This document shows, in pieces, positions 30,624 to 40,107 of a stretch of 64,000 bases of DNA. The notes under the pieces were generated by a model. It was not told the DNA's origin. It saw nothing but the letters and a program-made list of their open reading frames with translations, and made no database searches. Every line of letters starts with the position of its first letter. Position 1 is the first letter of the stretch. The position numbers were made by a program, and so were the translations under genes. The stretch covers positions 1,054,001 through 1,118,000 of the forward strand of contig JACKHM010000001.1 in assembly GCA_020638995.1 (NCBI GenBank), in the 5' to 3' direction. Source of the DNA: Planctomycetaceae bacterium (GTDB lineage: Bacteria > Planctomycetota > Planctomycetia > Pirellulales > Pirellulaceae).

Positions 30624-30629
30624 TATAAT
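30624..30629 (+). promoter_or_regulatory. Perfect -10 element (TATAAT) before the DUF1592 gene
   Basis: A perfect TATAAT lies 32 bases before the ATG at 30662, in the divergent gap with the giant fusion gene. The -35 region 16-18 bases upstream is a poor match (TAGCAA or AGCAAT), so the assignment rests on the -10 and on position only. Confidence 0.4.
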
Positions 30630-30661
30630 CGGTGTACCGCTAACCTCACACGTCGACCATC

Positions 30662-33619
30662 ATGCCTGCAACTCTCTTGCTTCCATTTCGCCGCGTCATC
30701 CCTGCCGCGATCCTTTTCGGCGTGGGCCTCTCGTTGTGTTCGGTGATATTCGCTGATACGCCGGAGTCGACGCGCGCCGGGCTGAACCGACAATTCGAGG
30801 AGCTGGTCGAACCATTTCTAAGTTCCTATTGTCGCGACTGCCATGGCAACGAAACGCAAGAGGCAAAGCTCGACCTCAGCGGATACACATCCGCCGATGT
30901 TGTATCGAGCTCTCATGCAACTTGGACGATAGTTCTGGAACGCCTCGAAGCTGGTGAGATGCCGCCTGGCGACTCGAACAGTCAACCGGCTTCAACGGAA
31001 CGCTCCAGCGTCATCAAGTGGATTCGAGCATTACGAACCTATGATGCCAACCGACACGCTGGCGACCCGGGCCCCGTCTTGGCTCGGCGGTTAAGCAATG
31101 CTGAGTACGACTACACGATCCGCGATTTGACGGGCGTCGACATTCATCCCACACGGACGTTTCCCGTAGATCCCGCGAACGAAGCCGGTTTTGACAATAC
31201 CGGCGAGTCGCTGACGATGTCGCCGGCATTGCTCAAGAAATACCTCGATGCCGCTCGGCAAGTTGCAGAGCATCTCGTGCTGACGCCAACCGACTTGATG
31301 TTCGCGCCGCATCCTGTCATGACGGATACGGATCGCGATAAGTACTGCGTAAAGCGGATTATTGAGTTCTACGAGCGGCAACCGACAGAGCTTGCGTCCT
31401 ACCTTTTCGTGTGTTGGCAACATCGTCGCCAGCCTGATCGCGATTTGACAAGTTTCGCGGTGCAAGAAGGCATCAGCGCGAAGTATGCGAATTCGGTGTG
31501 GGACTTGCTCAACGAGCCCACTCCATTCGGACCAATCGCCAGATTGCAATCAATGTTTGAGGCACTGCCGGATGGTGCAGACTCATCCGACGCGTTCGTG
31601 GCTTGCGAAGCGATGCGAGATTACGTCCTTGAACTGCGCCCAAAGCTGTCGCCAAAGTTTGAGAACTTGTACATCGAAGGCAACCACAAGGGTTCGCAAC
31701 CGTTCGTACTTTGGAAGGACCGCCAGTACGCCGCCCACCGCAGGAAATTCGATCGTGGCGAGCTGTTCATCGAGGGCAACGAAATTCCAGATGGCACACC
31801 ACGCGAGCTTGTTCTATCCAACGATGAAGCAGAGCAAGTCCGGCAACTTGCATCGATTGACAGGTTCTGTTCGGTCTTTCCTGACGCCTTTTTCATTTCG
31901 GAACGCGGACGCGACTACCTCGGCGTCGCCAAGGAGCAGCAAGAAACCGGTCGGCTCCTGAGTGCGGGGTTTCACAGCATGATGGGCTACTTTCGAGACG
32001 ATGGTCCGCTTTACGAATTGATTCTCGGTGAAGACGGTCGCCGAACGCTGGATCGTTTATGGCAGGAACTCGATTTTGTCGCTTCGGCTCCCGCGCGGCA
32101 GTACGTGGGTTTTCTTTGGTTCGAGCGTACGGATTCGCGGTACATGCGAGATGAAGTATTTGATTTTGCACGTGCCGAAGATAAGAACGCCGCCTCGGAA
32201 GCAATGGTCAAGAAGTTGGCCGACGTTTATCTTGAAAAGGCGCGACGCAGCGGCGGCAGTGACGTCGCGCTGCAGGCCATCGAAGACTTCTTTACAAACA
32301 TCAACGCCCAACTCCGATGGGTCGAGACAGAGCGATCGAAGTCCGAACCCATCCACGTGGGGTTGCTGGTGCAATTCGCTCAACAAGCGTGGCGGCGGAA
32401 GCTATTGCCGGACGAAGCAAAGGGAATTCGTGAGTTTTATCGGTTGTTGCGTGATGTCGATCACCTGGACCACGAAGAAGCCGTGCGTGACAGCATGGTT
32501 TCCATTCTCATGTCACCACATTTTCTGTACCGCATGGATCTCGCGAGTGCAGGAGAGGGAACGCGTCCACTGACGGGCGCTGAAATGGCAAGTCGGCTGA
32601 GCTATTTCCTCTGGTCCGCACCACCCGATGACGAGTTACGAAGTCTTCCTAGCGATTGGCCTAGCAACCCCGGCTTGGTCGCCCAACAGGCAAAGCGATT
32701 GCTCGGCGATGAACGGATTCGCGGTTTGGCCACGGAGTTTGCTGCGAACTGGCTGGACTTTCGGCGTTTCGACACCCACAACAGCGTCGATCGAGAGCGA
32801 TTCCCCGAGTTTACCGACGAATTGCGACAGGCGATGTTCGAGGAACCGATTCGCTTCTTTACCCATCTGGTTCAGCGCGATCGCCCAGTGCTCGAACTGC
32901 TTAACGCCAACTACACTTTCGTGAATCCTGTCTTGGCAAGGCATTACGGGATTGATGGGCTCGACGACTTTGGCGACGTGTGGGTTAGGGTCGAAGATGC
33001 ACATGAGCATGATCGTGGCGGCTTGCTGCCGATGTCGGCATTTCTCACGATGAACGCACCGGGGTTGCGAACAAGTCCAGTAAAGCGAGGCTATTGGGTT
33101 GTCCGCCGGTTACTCGGAGAACGAATTCCACCACCTCCACCCAATGTTCCCGAGTTGCCAGCCGACGAGAGTTCGCTTGGTGACCTGACGCTTCCCGAGT
33201 TACTGGCCCGCCACCGCGACAACAAGAGCTGCGCAGGGTGCCACGATCGCTTCGATGCAATCGGTCTTGCGTTCGAGGGGTTTGGGCCCGTGGGTGAGCG
33301 TCGGGAAAAAGATCTTGGCGGTCGTGCGGTTGAGAATACCGCGGTATTTCCAAACGGCGACGAAGGTACGGGAATCGCGGGACTTCGTAAGTACCTTCGT
33401 GAGCACCGGCAGCAGGAGTTTATCGCAAACTTATGCCGCAAGCTGCTTTCTTATGGACTTGGGCGATCGCTGATGTTGTCGGATGAACCGTTGGTTGCGA
33501 AAATGCAAACGCAGCTGGAAGCCGATGATTTCCGATTTAGCAGCTTGGTGGAGTCGATTGTCACGAGCCCTCAATTCTTAAACAAACGCGGCAGCGAACA
33601 ACTCGTTAAGGACCATTGA
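30662..33619 (+). CDS. DUF1592-family protein with DUF1587/1595/1588/1585 domains and N-terminal cytochrome-like motif
   Basis: 985 residues with a signal peptide (about 10-31). A cytochrome-like heme site, CRDCH, sits at Cys57-His61 and is followed by the planctomycete DUF1587/DUF1595/DUF1592 region, seen as LARRLSNAEYDYTIRDLTG and further on PLTGAEMASRLSYFLW. The DUF1588 part contains a second CAGCH near residue 860 within CAGCHDRFDAIGLAFE, and the end fits DUF1585 (SLVESIVTSPQFL). These proteins are paired across the phylum with DUF1552 proteins, and here the partner starts at the very next base after the stop. Extracytoplasmic redox function is inferred from the heme motifs; the biochemical role is unknown. 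Confidence 0.92.
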   Translation: MPATLLLPFRRVIPAAILFGVGLSLCSVIFADTPESTRAGLNRQFEELVEPFLSSYCRDCHGNETQEAKLDLSGYTSADVVSSSHATWTIVLERLEAGEMPPGDSNSQPASTERSSVIKWIRALRTYDANRHAGDPGPVLARRLSNAEYDYTIRDLTGVDIHPTRTFPVDPANEAGFDNTGESLTMSPALLKKYLDAARQVAEHLVLTPTDLMFAPHPVMTDTDRDKYCVKRIIEFYERQPTELASYLFVCWQHRRQPDRDLTSFAVQEGISAKYANSVWDLLNEPTPFGPIARLQSMFEALPDGADSSDAFVACEAMRDYVLELRPKLSPKFENLYIEGNHKGSQPFVLWKDRQYAAHRRKFDRGELFIEGNEIPDGTPRELVLSNDEAEQVRQLASIDRFCSVFPDAFFISERGRDYLGVAKEQQETGRLLSAGFHSMMGYFRDDGPLYELILGEDGRRTLDRLWQELDFVASAPARQYVGFLWFERTDSRYMRDEVFDFARAEDKNAASEAMVKKLADVYLEKARRSGGSDVALQAIEDFFTNINAQLRWVETERSKSEPIHVGLLVQFAQQAWRRKLLPDEAKGIREFYRLLRDVDHLDHEEAVRDSMVSILMSPHFLYRMDLASAGEGTRPLTGAEMASRLSYFLWSAPPDDELRSLPSDWPSNPGLVAQQAKRLLGDERIRGLATEFAANWLDFRRFDTHNSVDRERFPEFTDELRQAMFEEPIRFFTHLVQRDRPVLELLNANYTFVNPVLARHYGIDGLDDFGDVWVRVEDAHEHDRGGLLPMSAFLTMNAPGLRTSPVKRGYWVVRRLLGERIPPPPPNVPELPADESSLGDLTLPELLARHRDNKSCAGCHDRFDAIGLAFEGFGPVGERREKDLGGRAVENTAVFPNGDEGTGIAGLRKYLREHRQQEFIANLCRKLLSYGLGRSLMLSDEPLVAKMQTQLEADDFRFSSLVESIVTSPQFLNKRGSEQLVKDH

Positions 33620-34960
33620 ATGAGCATGCCCAGTTTCCCACGTAATCAGGTCTCACGCCGCATGCTACTTCGAGGCGCCGGTGTGGCGATAGCTCTGCCG
33701 TGGCTCGAGTCGTTGCCGGTGTGGGGGACTGAAACTCCGACCGCCGCGACCGAGACCCAGTTTCCCAAACGATTCGCCGCCTTGTTCATGGCCTGCGGAG
33801 TAAACTCTGACCATTGGTGGGCCAAGGGTTCGGGGGCGTCGATGGAGTTGGGAAAGAGCCTTACGCCGATGGAGCCGCTTAAAGCGAAGATGAACTTCAT
33901 CTCGGGACTATTTAACAAAAACGCCACCGGCGTCGGCATTCATCCAGGACAAACAGGCAACATTCTCTCAGGCGCGCCCTTGCAGAAGGGAGCCGAGTTG
34001 CGCGGCGGCATCAGCGTTGACCAGTTACTGGCCAATCACTTGGGTCAGGACACGATTCAACCAAGTATGGTGCTCGGTTGCGAACAGCCCATCACGGGTT
34101 ATCACGAGACGAACTTTTCGATGGCTTATAGTTCGCACATCTCATGGCAAAACGCGACGTCGCCGGTTCCGATGGAAGTCTATCCTTCACTGGCGTTCGA
34201 CGGTCTGTTTGAGAATCGCGGTAATCGTCGTAACAAGAGTGTCTTGGACCGAGTCAAGGAACAAGCTGCGAGCCTGAGTCGCAGTGCCAGCGCCGATGAC
34301 AAATCAAAGATCGATGAGTACCTGACCAGCGTGCGCGAAGTTGAAAAGAGGATCGAACGCTTGCGAGGCGCACAGGACAAGGCCGTAGAGCGTGCCAAAT
34401 CACATGGTCGACCGTTAATCGCCATGGAGCGTCCCGACAACGGTTTGCCCGAGGATATTCGCGAACACATGCGGCTGATGTCGGATATTATCGCAATGGC
34501 GTTCCAAACCGACAAAACACGAATCGCAACGCTGTTGCTGTGCCGAGATATCTCTGGACTGTTTTATCCGTTCCTCGACGTTCGCAAGGCACATCACTCC
34601 GGTTCGCATGACGACCGGTCAGACGACTGGGAACGAGTATCGCGATACTATTGCAGCCAGATGGCCTACTTGGCTCAGCGTCTTGATGCGATGCCCGAGG
34701 GCGAGGGCACGGTTCTCGATCACTCTTGCCTGTTGTTTGTCAATAATATGTGGTCGGGCAGCAAGCATGACTCGACCAAAGTGCCCCTGTTCACCGTCGG
34801 GGGACTCGGCGGAACCTTGGAAACCGGTCGCGTCTTAGACTACCTGGACAAGGGCGACGACAACCGCAAACTGTGCAGCCTCTACCTGTCGATCATGAAT
34901 CGCATGGGGCTTCCCGCAACGCAATTCGGTGACGCAGAAACTCCGCTGGCCCTGCTCTGA
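33620..34960 (+). CDS. DUF1552 family protein, Tat-exported
   Basis: 446 residues. The N-terminus has a twin-arginine signal, SRRMLLRGAGVAIALPWLES, so it is exported folded. The rest matches the DUF1552 pattern, with FAALFMACGVNSDHWWAKG near residue 60 and conserved Gly/His segments such as GVGIHPGQTGNILSG and DVRKAHHSGSHDD. The start codon directly follows the stop of the DUF1592 gene, with no spacer, so the two are co-translated. The family is widespread in planctomycetes and verrucomicrobia as the partner of DUF1592 proteins. The function is unknown; the fold is thought to be related to alkaline phosphatase/sulfatase-type hydrolases like DUF1501, which I cannot verify here. Confidence 0.92.
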   Translation: MSMPSFPRNQVSRRMLLRGAGVAIALPWLESLPVWGTETPTAATETQFPKRFAALFMACGVNSDHWWAKGSGASMELGKSLTPMEPLKAKMNFISGLFNKNATGVGIHPGQTGNILSGAPLQKGAELRGGISVDQLLANHLGQDTIQPSMVLGCEQPITGYHETNFSMAYSSHISWQNATSPVPMEVYPSLAFDGLFENRGNRRNKSVLDRVKEQAASLSRSASADDKSKIDEYLTSVREVEKRIERLRGAQDKAVERAKSHGRPLIAMERPDNGLPEDIREHMRLMSDIIAMAFQTDKTRIATLLLCRDISGLFYPFLDVRKAHHSGSHDDRSDDWERVSRYYCSQMAYLAQRLDAMPEGEGTVLDHSCLLFVNNMWSGSKHDSTKVPLFTVGGLGGTLETGRVLDYLDKGDDNRKLCSLYLSIMNRMGLPATQFGDAETPLALL

Positions 34961-35004
34961 GTCGATGGTCGTGAGGTTCCTGGTCGCGTTTGACGCGTAT
35001 GGCT

Positions 35005-36348
35005 TTACAACAGCTCGACAGGCACCGTGCCCCCGGGTGCCAGATGTGTGGGCCGACCGGCAAGGTTGTTGATCGTGTCGTCAGGTTTCAGCCCTAACGC
35101 ATGGTAAACCAGAGCGTTGAAGTCCGCGGGGCTGACCGGGCGTGAGGTCGGATGTTCGGCTTTGGAATTGGTGCTGCCAATGATCTGCCCGTGCCTAAAG
35201 CCGCCGCCTGCAATCAGAATGCTCTGCGCTTGCGGCCAGTGATCACGGCCCTGGTCTTTGTTGATGACAGGCGTGCGGCCAAATTCGCCCGCGGTTACAA
35301 CGAGTGTGTCGTCTAACATACCCCGGTCAGCAAGATCCTTGATCAACACCCCGACGGCTTTGTCATGTCGCGGCAGCTTGTCGTCCAGGCGGCCCTTGAT
35401 GTTCCCGTGGTCGTCCCAATAACCGGTGTTCAAGGTTACGAAGCGCACTCCCGCTTCGACGAATCGTCTGGCGAGTAATGCCTGCTCGCCCCAACCCGGG
35501 CCGTACAACTCACGTAACTTTGGGTCTTCGTCGGACAGATCAAACGCCTTGCGAGCGCGTCCCGAGAGAATGACTTCTTGAGCCTGTCGGTTGATATCAT
35601 CCAGGTTGTCAAACGTGTTACTTTGGTCGACGTCGCGCCGAATACGATCGAACTGATCGGCTAACGACACTCGATTAAGGACTCGTTCCGCGCTCAGGCC
35701 ATCGACCAATTTGAAACTTTCGTCGCTGCCGGTTGGCAATCGCCCTGCCTCATTGCCATAGCTGAAGTCGCCAATTCGAAACGGGTTATGTGCAACCCCG
35801 AGGTACGCACCACCGTGAAAGCCAAAGCCGCCGTCGTTGATGTTTATGCCACTCGGCACGCCAGGGCGTCTAGGACCGAGCAGGTGAGATGCGATCGCTT
35901 GCATGGATGGATTGCGAGGAATGCGGTCGGAACCGTTAGCTCCCGTGTACCCAGTCAACAGCCAATGAGCCGCTGCCCAATGATCACCATTTCCATGTGT
36001 GAAGCTGCGGATCACCGAACACTTATCCATGACCTTGGCGTGCTCGGGCATCAGCTCGCAGATGCGCAGTCCCGGCAACGAGGTTGCGATCGATTCGTAC
36101 GGGCCGCGAACTTCGGACGGTTGATCGGGCTTCATGTCGAACGTATCTAGTTGGCTCGGCCCGCCGTGCTGCCAGATCAAGATGACAGATCGTTTCGACG
36201 AATGCTTGCCAGTCGAAGCGTTTGCTTCCCGTCGCATCAGCTCGGCAAGTGACATTCCACCAAGGCCCAACGTGCCGAGCTGAATAAATCGACGTCGATT
36301 GAAACCGTCACACAACTTTTGGTGCGAGCCGCTAGTGATTTGCAACAT
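35005..36348 (-). CDS. DUF1501 family protein, Tat-exported
   Basis: 447 residues with a twin-arginine signal (FNRRRFIQLGTLGLGGMSLA). The DUF1501 core has VILIWQHGGPSQLDTFDMKP near residue 60, MDKCSVIRSFTHGNGDH, and TLNTGYWDDHGNIKGR near residue 300. VVTAGEFGRTPVINKDQGRD with the conserved Glu and Arg lies near 355. The usual cytochrome partner of the DUF1549/DUF1553 type is not adjacent, since the gene downstream in transcription is the convergent DUF1552. It is therefore an orphan in this window. By fold relatedness DUF1501 may be a sulfatase/phosphatase-like hydrolase; this is inference. Confidence 0.92.
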   Translation of the reverse strand: MLQITSGSHQKLCDGFNRRRFIQLGTLGLGGMSLAELMRREANASTGKHSSKRSVILIWQHGGPSQLDTFDMKPDQPSEVRGPYESIATSLPGLRICELMPEHAKVMDKCSVIRSFTHGNGDHWAAAHWLLTGYTGANGSDRIPRNPSMQAIASHLLGPRRPGVPSGININDGGFGFHGGAYLGVAHNPFRIGDFSYGNEAGRLPTGSDESFKLVDGLSAERVLNRVSLADQFDRIRRDVDQSNTFDNLDDINRQAQEVILSGRARKAFDLSDEDPKLRELYGPGWGEQALLARRFVEAGVRFVTLNTGYWDDHGNIKGRLDDKLPRHDKAVGVLIKDLADRGMLDDTLVVTAGEFGRTPVINKDQGRDHWPQAQSILIAGGGFRHGQIIGSTNSKAEHPTSRPVSPADFNALVYHALGLKPDDTINNLAGRPTHLAPGGTVPVELL

Positions 36349-36527
36349 GGATTCGAGTGCCTGGTGGGATTGGGCATAAGGTGGGAAGCTTTGATTCTAT
36401 GTAACATCGTCCACCCGTGCAATTTCCATTTAATGCAAAGCTTGCGGCTTGGCGATTCGTCTTCGAATCGAGCTGCGTGTTCCATCCGCGGTAAAAAAGC
36501 TTCGTCCGCGTAAAGTGCAACCGGAAG

Positions 36528-39500
36528 CTACCGGGCCGACGTTTCGGCGGGCACGCCTTGCGACTGTTTCGCCAACTCTTCGCGAAGGCGTTTTAGTGAT
36601 CTGGTGACGAAATCGGGGTCGCCATCTGGTAGCGGAGTGGTCCCCCACTTCTCCGCATACTTTTCCATCAGCTCAAGAGCCGCAGCAGGCCCGGATTCGC
36701 TGTACCGCTTCATCGCGATGTAAATGACCGTGGATCGCGTTGTTCCGTCTGGATCATGCCCCTGGCTACTTCCATCACTCACCATCTTGTCACGAAATTC
36801 GCCGTCGCCCATCTCACCTCGCAAGTATGAAATCGCAAGTGGCGGCTGTTTGTCGAAGTGCGATAGCGTGGCAAGAGGCGTGAAGTCGTCAACCCAACAC
36901 CCCTGAAGGTGCAATTCCACAAGTGGCATGTTTCGAATCGACTTTAAGTCAGTCACATCACTGAACTCAATGTTGAGATGTTCAAGGGCTAACTCACTCA
37001 ACGGCGACAAGTCATGTACACGAGTCATCGAGACGTCTAAACGCTTTAGCGGTAATTCTCGTAGGGGTGTCAAGTTCGTCACAGCTGACTTGCCAAGATG
37101 TAAGCGTTGAACGGAGCGGCCTCGCAACGCAGCCAAATCCGCGAGCGGAACGGCTGTCAAATCGAGTTCCTTCAACGGCATCTTTGCCAACGGTGACAAG
37201 TCCGTGATTCGATCACCGGACAGCACGAGCGTTTCGATCGGACAAGTTTCAAGAGCACTCAGATCGGTCACGGCTGTATTGGCACAATTGAGGTAGGTCA
37301 AAGGCATTCCTTGCAGAGGCCCTAAATCACTGATTGGAGTGTAGTCGATCCACAGCGACTCGAGTGGTGCTCCACGCAAGGGTTCAAGGCTCGTGAGATT
37401 GCTCGTTCGAACATTCAAGTGCTTGAGCGGCATACCACTGAGCGGCGATAGATCACTTGTCACGATGTCCAGTTCTTCAAGTGGCAAACCACGGAGTGGC
37501 TCGACATCGACAACACCGGACGTCGCCCCAGAATCCTGGACGCAACGTAATCGTTTTAACTGCAGTGAGCTCAGCGGCGAGATGTCGCGCACCCCTGTTT
37601 CCGAACAATCCAGTTCCGTCAATGTTGGGATCAAGCTGAGTGGTGTTAGATCGGTGAGCTCATGACACTCTTTCAAATGGGCTGTTTCAAGCGGCATGCC
37701 AACGAGCGGTGAAAGATCCCACACCGAAGAAGACCTGAAATCTAACTCAGTAATCGGCAGACCGCGCACGGGATACAGATGCGTTATTTCGTACTTGTAT
37801 CCGCTCGACCCGAAATAAAGTTCAGCGTCAGTCGGTCGGCTCATTTCGAGAGGCGGCATTTGCTCGGAATGGATTTCACTAAGTCTTTCCAGAACTCGTC
37901 GCTTCTGTTCTGCGAAAGGCAAGTGACGGATCTCGTCATGAAAACCTTCGCACTTTTTCTGAGCAGGCGCAGCATCCAATAGTTGTTTCGCTTCTCGATA
38001 GCTTGCACTTGGTCGATCATTCTCCAACCCCATTAACACCATTGCCTTCGTAAGGGTCACTTGACACGCGTCCCATTCTCGACCCTCGTATTGAACGCGC
38101 CCAGCGCTCAGCAGAATTCTCCAATCTTCAATCTTGTCCAACTCAGCCAAAACCGCCCTCGCCTCGTTAAGATTGCCGTCCTTCGCAAGTGCCTCGGCCA
38201 GTGCCGCTCGGATCTCCGGCTGCTCACCGTCTCGTTGGGCTAGCGCCAATCGGTATTGCGCAATTGCACCACTGATGTCGGCACGTGACATCGCTATCGC
38301 ACCGGAAGCGAAGTATTGCCACGGACCTTCTGGGGCAACAATCGCAGCATCTTTTGCACGCCGCTGTGCCGGTTCAAGCTGATTCCTGCTGGATAACTCG
38401 ACCGTTTGCAACGCGAACTGCTTCGAAGCAGCCATCGCCGTTTGCCACTGTTGGTTCTGAGCCTCAACTGCCTCGGCTTCACTATCAACAGCCCGGTCTC
38501 TCTCGCCGCTGATCCGAATATAGGAGAAAGACGCCAACGCCATGATGATTGTTGCGGCGATGGCAACGGCACTGCTGACCGCTTTGTTGCGACGTATTAA
38601 CTTGATGGCAGACTCAAGCAGCGAGTCCTCTTTCGCCGAGACAGCCCGGCCCTCGAGAAACAAGTGAATGTCCGTCTCAAAGTCCTGCACCCTTGGGTAT
38701 CGGTCGTTGCGATCGCGTCGCATCGCCTTCATCACGACGGCGGATAACTCAGCCGGAATAAAGCGCTCTGGCGTGCGATTCTCGGGTGGAACAATCTTTC
38801 CTTGCGCCGCATTCTTCAAGAGTTGCGACATGTTCTCGCCTTCGATGGGACGCTCCAACGTGAGAATCTCGTACAGAATTGCACCCAAAGAATAAACGTC
38901 CGACCGCTGGTCAATCTCGTCGATCTTGCCAAGCGCTTGTTCGGGAGGCATATACGCTGGCGTGCCTTGAATTGTGCCATCTACCGTTTGCGAACTAACG
39001 TGAGAAGCTCGAACACTTTTGATACTGTCTTCTGCTTCTTCGTCGACCGCCAAGTCACTCGCATTTCGAGTCTTTGATACCATCACGTCGCGTCCAAGCA
39101 GCTTCGCCAGCCCCCAGTCCATCACGAGAACTTCACCGAAGTCTCCGACCATGATGTTGTCCGGCTTGAGATCACGATGGACGACACCCTTCGAATGTGC
39201 GAAGGCCAAAGCATCCGCGATCTTCAAGACAATGTTTAGCAACTCCGTCAACGAGCGGCTTGAGGCTCCTTGCTTCATCTCAGCCAGAATCTGTCCAAGC
39301 GATTGGCCTTTGACGAGCTTCATGCTGAAGTACAAGTTTCCGTCTGCATCCTTGCCAAGATCGTGAATCGGCACGATGTTGGGATGTTCGAGCTGGCCCG
39401 TGATTTGAGCCTCTTCCAGAAACCGCGCACGATGCTCGTCGGATTCCGCTATCTTTGGCTTCATCACTTTGATGGCAATTCGCCGCTGCAACGCTTTGTC

Positions 39501-39977
39501 TTGCCCAACCAAGACCGCGCCCATGCCTCCCTGTGCCAGAGTGCGCTCGGCTTGAAACGGAGCCGTTTGTCCACGCTTCGCCTCCAACAAACTATTCAGC
39601 TCAGCAAAGCCCGAACCCTCACCACTAATCGCGACTCGTGACCCTTTGCTATCAATCGTTTGATCGATCTCACCAAGCTCACCAACCTGCCGCTCGCTCA
39701 AAACCGTCGGCTCGAAATCAAAGGTCTCACCAAAATCAACCGTGGCGACGGGGCGAGGCGGTTGTTCCGATGCAGACTTACTAGGCACGTTTACAGTCAC
39801 ATCCAACACCAAGTCGTCTGCCGCTTTGCCTTGAAGCGACGCTAGTTTAGCTTCGCACTTGACACAACCACCAACGTGTCGCGCAATCGAGTCGCTTAAA
39901 TCACCAGTCAAATTGCCCTCGCAAAACGCAGCGAGAACTCTCATTTCTGGACAGTGGCTGGTTGTCATCAAACGCAC
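36528..39977 (-). CDS. Receptor-like Ser/Thr kinase: zinc finger, kinase, TM, TPR-like, LRR (copy 1)
   Basis: 1149 residues. An anti-sigma-like zinc finger opens the protein (His8-Cys9, then HVGGCVKCEAKL near 34-45). A PknB-type kinase spans about 143-420 with Gly loop AQGGMGAV at 148-155, catalytic Lys170, HRDLKPDN with Asp269, and DWG at 287-289 in place of DFG. GTPAYMPPEQA gives the APE region. One TM helix lies near 475-495. TPR-like helices (about 510-690) follow, then roughly a dozen short leucine-rich repeats of about 21-23 residues with the pattern LSPLxGMPLxxLxxxxT. Residues about 78-497 are encoded by a 1260-base sequence identical to the next gene's. A signalling kinase with a presumably external sensor half is inferred. 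Confidence 0.9.
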   Translation of the reverse strand: MRLMTTSHCPEMRVLAAFCEGNLTGDLSDSIARHVGGCVKCEAKLASLQGKAADDLVLDVTVNVPSKSASEQPPRPVATVDFGETFDFEPTVLSERQVGELGEIDQTIDSKGSRVAISGEGSGFAELNSLLEAKRGQTAPFQAERTLAQGGMGAVLVGQDKALQRRIAIKVMKPKIAESDEHRARFLEEAQITGQLEHPNIVPIHDLGKDADGNLYFSMKLVKGQSLGQILAEMKQGASSRSLTELLNIVLKIADALAFAHSKGVVHRDLKPDNIMVGDFGEVLVMDWGLAKLLGRDVMVSKTRNASDLAVDEEAEDSIKSVRASHVSSQTVDGTIQGTPAYMPPEQALGKIDEIDQRSDVYSLGAILYEILTLERPIEGENMSQLLKNAAQGKIVPPENRTPERFIPAELSAVVMKAMRRDRNDRYPRVQDFETDIHLFLEGRAVSAKEDSLLESAIKLIRRNKAVSSAVAIAATIIMALASFSYIRISGERDRAVDSEAEAVEAQNQQWQTAMAASKQFALQTVELSSRNQLEPAQRRAKDAAIVAPEGPWQYFASGAIAMSRADISGAIAQYRLALAQRDGEQPEIRAALAEALAKDGNLNEARAVLAELDKIEDWRILLSAGRVQYEGREWDACQVTLTKAMVLMGLENDRPSASYREAKQLLDAAPAQKKCEGFHDEIRHLPFAEQKRRVLERLSEIHSEQMPPLEMSRPTDAELYFGSSGYKYEITHLYPVRGLPITELDFRSSSVWDLSPLVGMPLETAHLKECHELTDLTPLSLIPTLTELDCSETGVRDISPLSSLQLKRLRCVQDSGATSGVVDVEPLRGLPLEELDIVTSDLSPLSGMPLKHLNVRTSNLTSLEPLRGAPLESLWIDYTPISDLGPLQGMPLTYLNCANTAVTDLSALETCPIETLVLSGDRITDLSPLAKMPLKELDLTAVPLADLAALRGRSVQRLHLGKSAVTNLTPLRELPLKRLDVSMTRVHDLSPLSELALEHLNIEFSDVTDLKSIRNMPLVELHLQGCWVDDFTPLATLSHFDKQPPLAISYLRGEMGDGEFRDKMVSDGSSQGHDPDGTTRSTVIYIAMKRYSESGPAAALELMEKYAEKWGTTPLPDGDPDFVTRSLKRLREELAKQSQGVPAETSAR
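38488..39747 (-). repeat. Perfect 1260-bp direct repeat, copy 1 (kinase cassette)
   Basis: Identical by eye, base for base and without gaps, to 41978-43237 at a constant offset of 3490. It encodes the juxta-finger linker, the entire kinase domain and the TM helix of the first kinase (420 codons). Sequence on both sides differs strongly between the two genes. Homogenisation extends over synonymous sites as well, which means the exchange is recent or maintained. Confidence 0.95.
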
Positions 39978-40107
39978 ACCATGATGTGGCAGACCATTTT
40001 ATGTGACAACGGCGTCAAATCCTCAATTAGGATCGAAATGCTTGCCGCGGGCATCACAACATTTCTTCGCCTCAGCATAACTATAATTGGACGTCGCCCA
40101 CTATGGC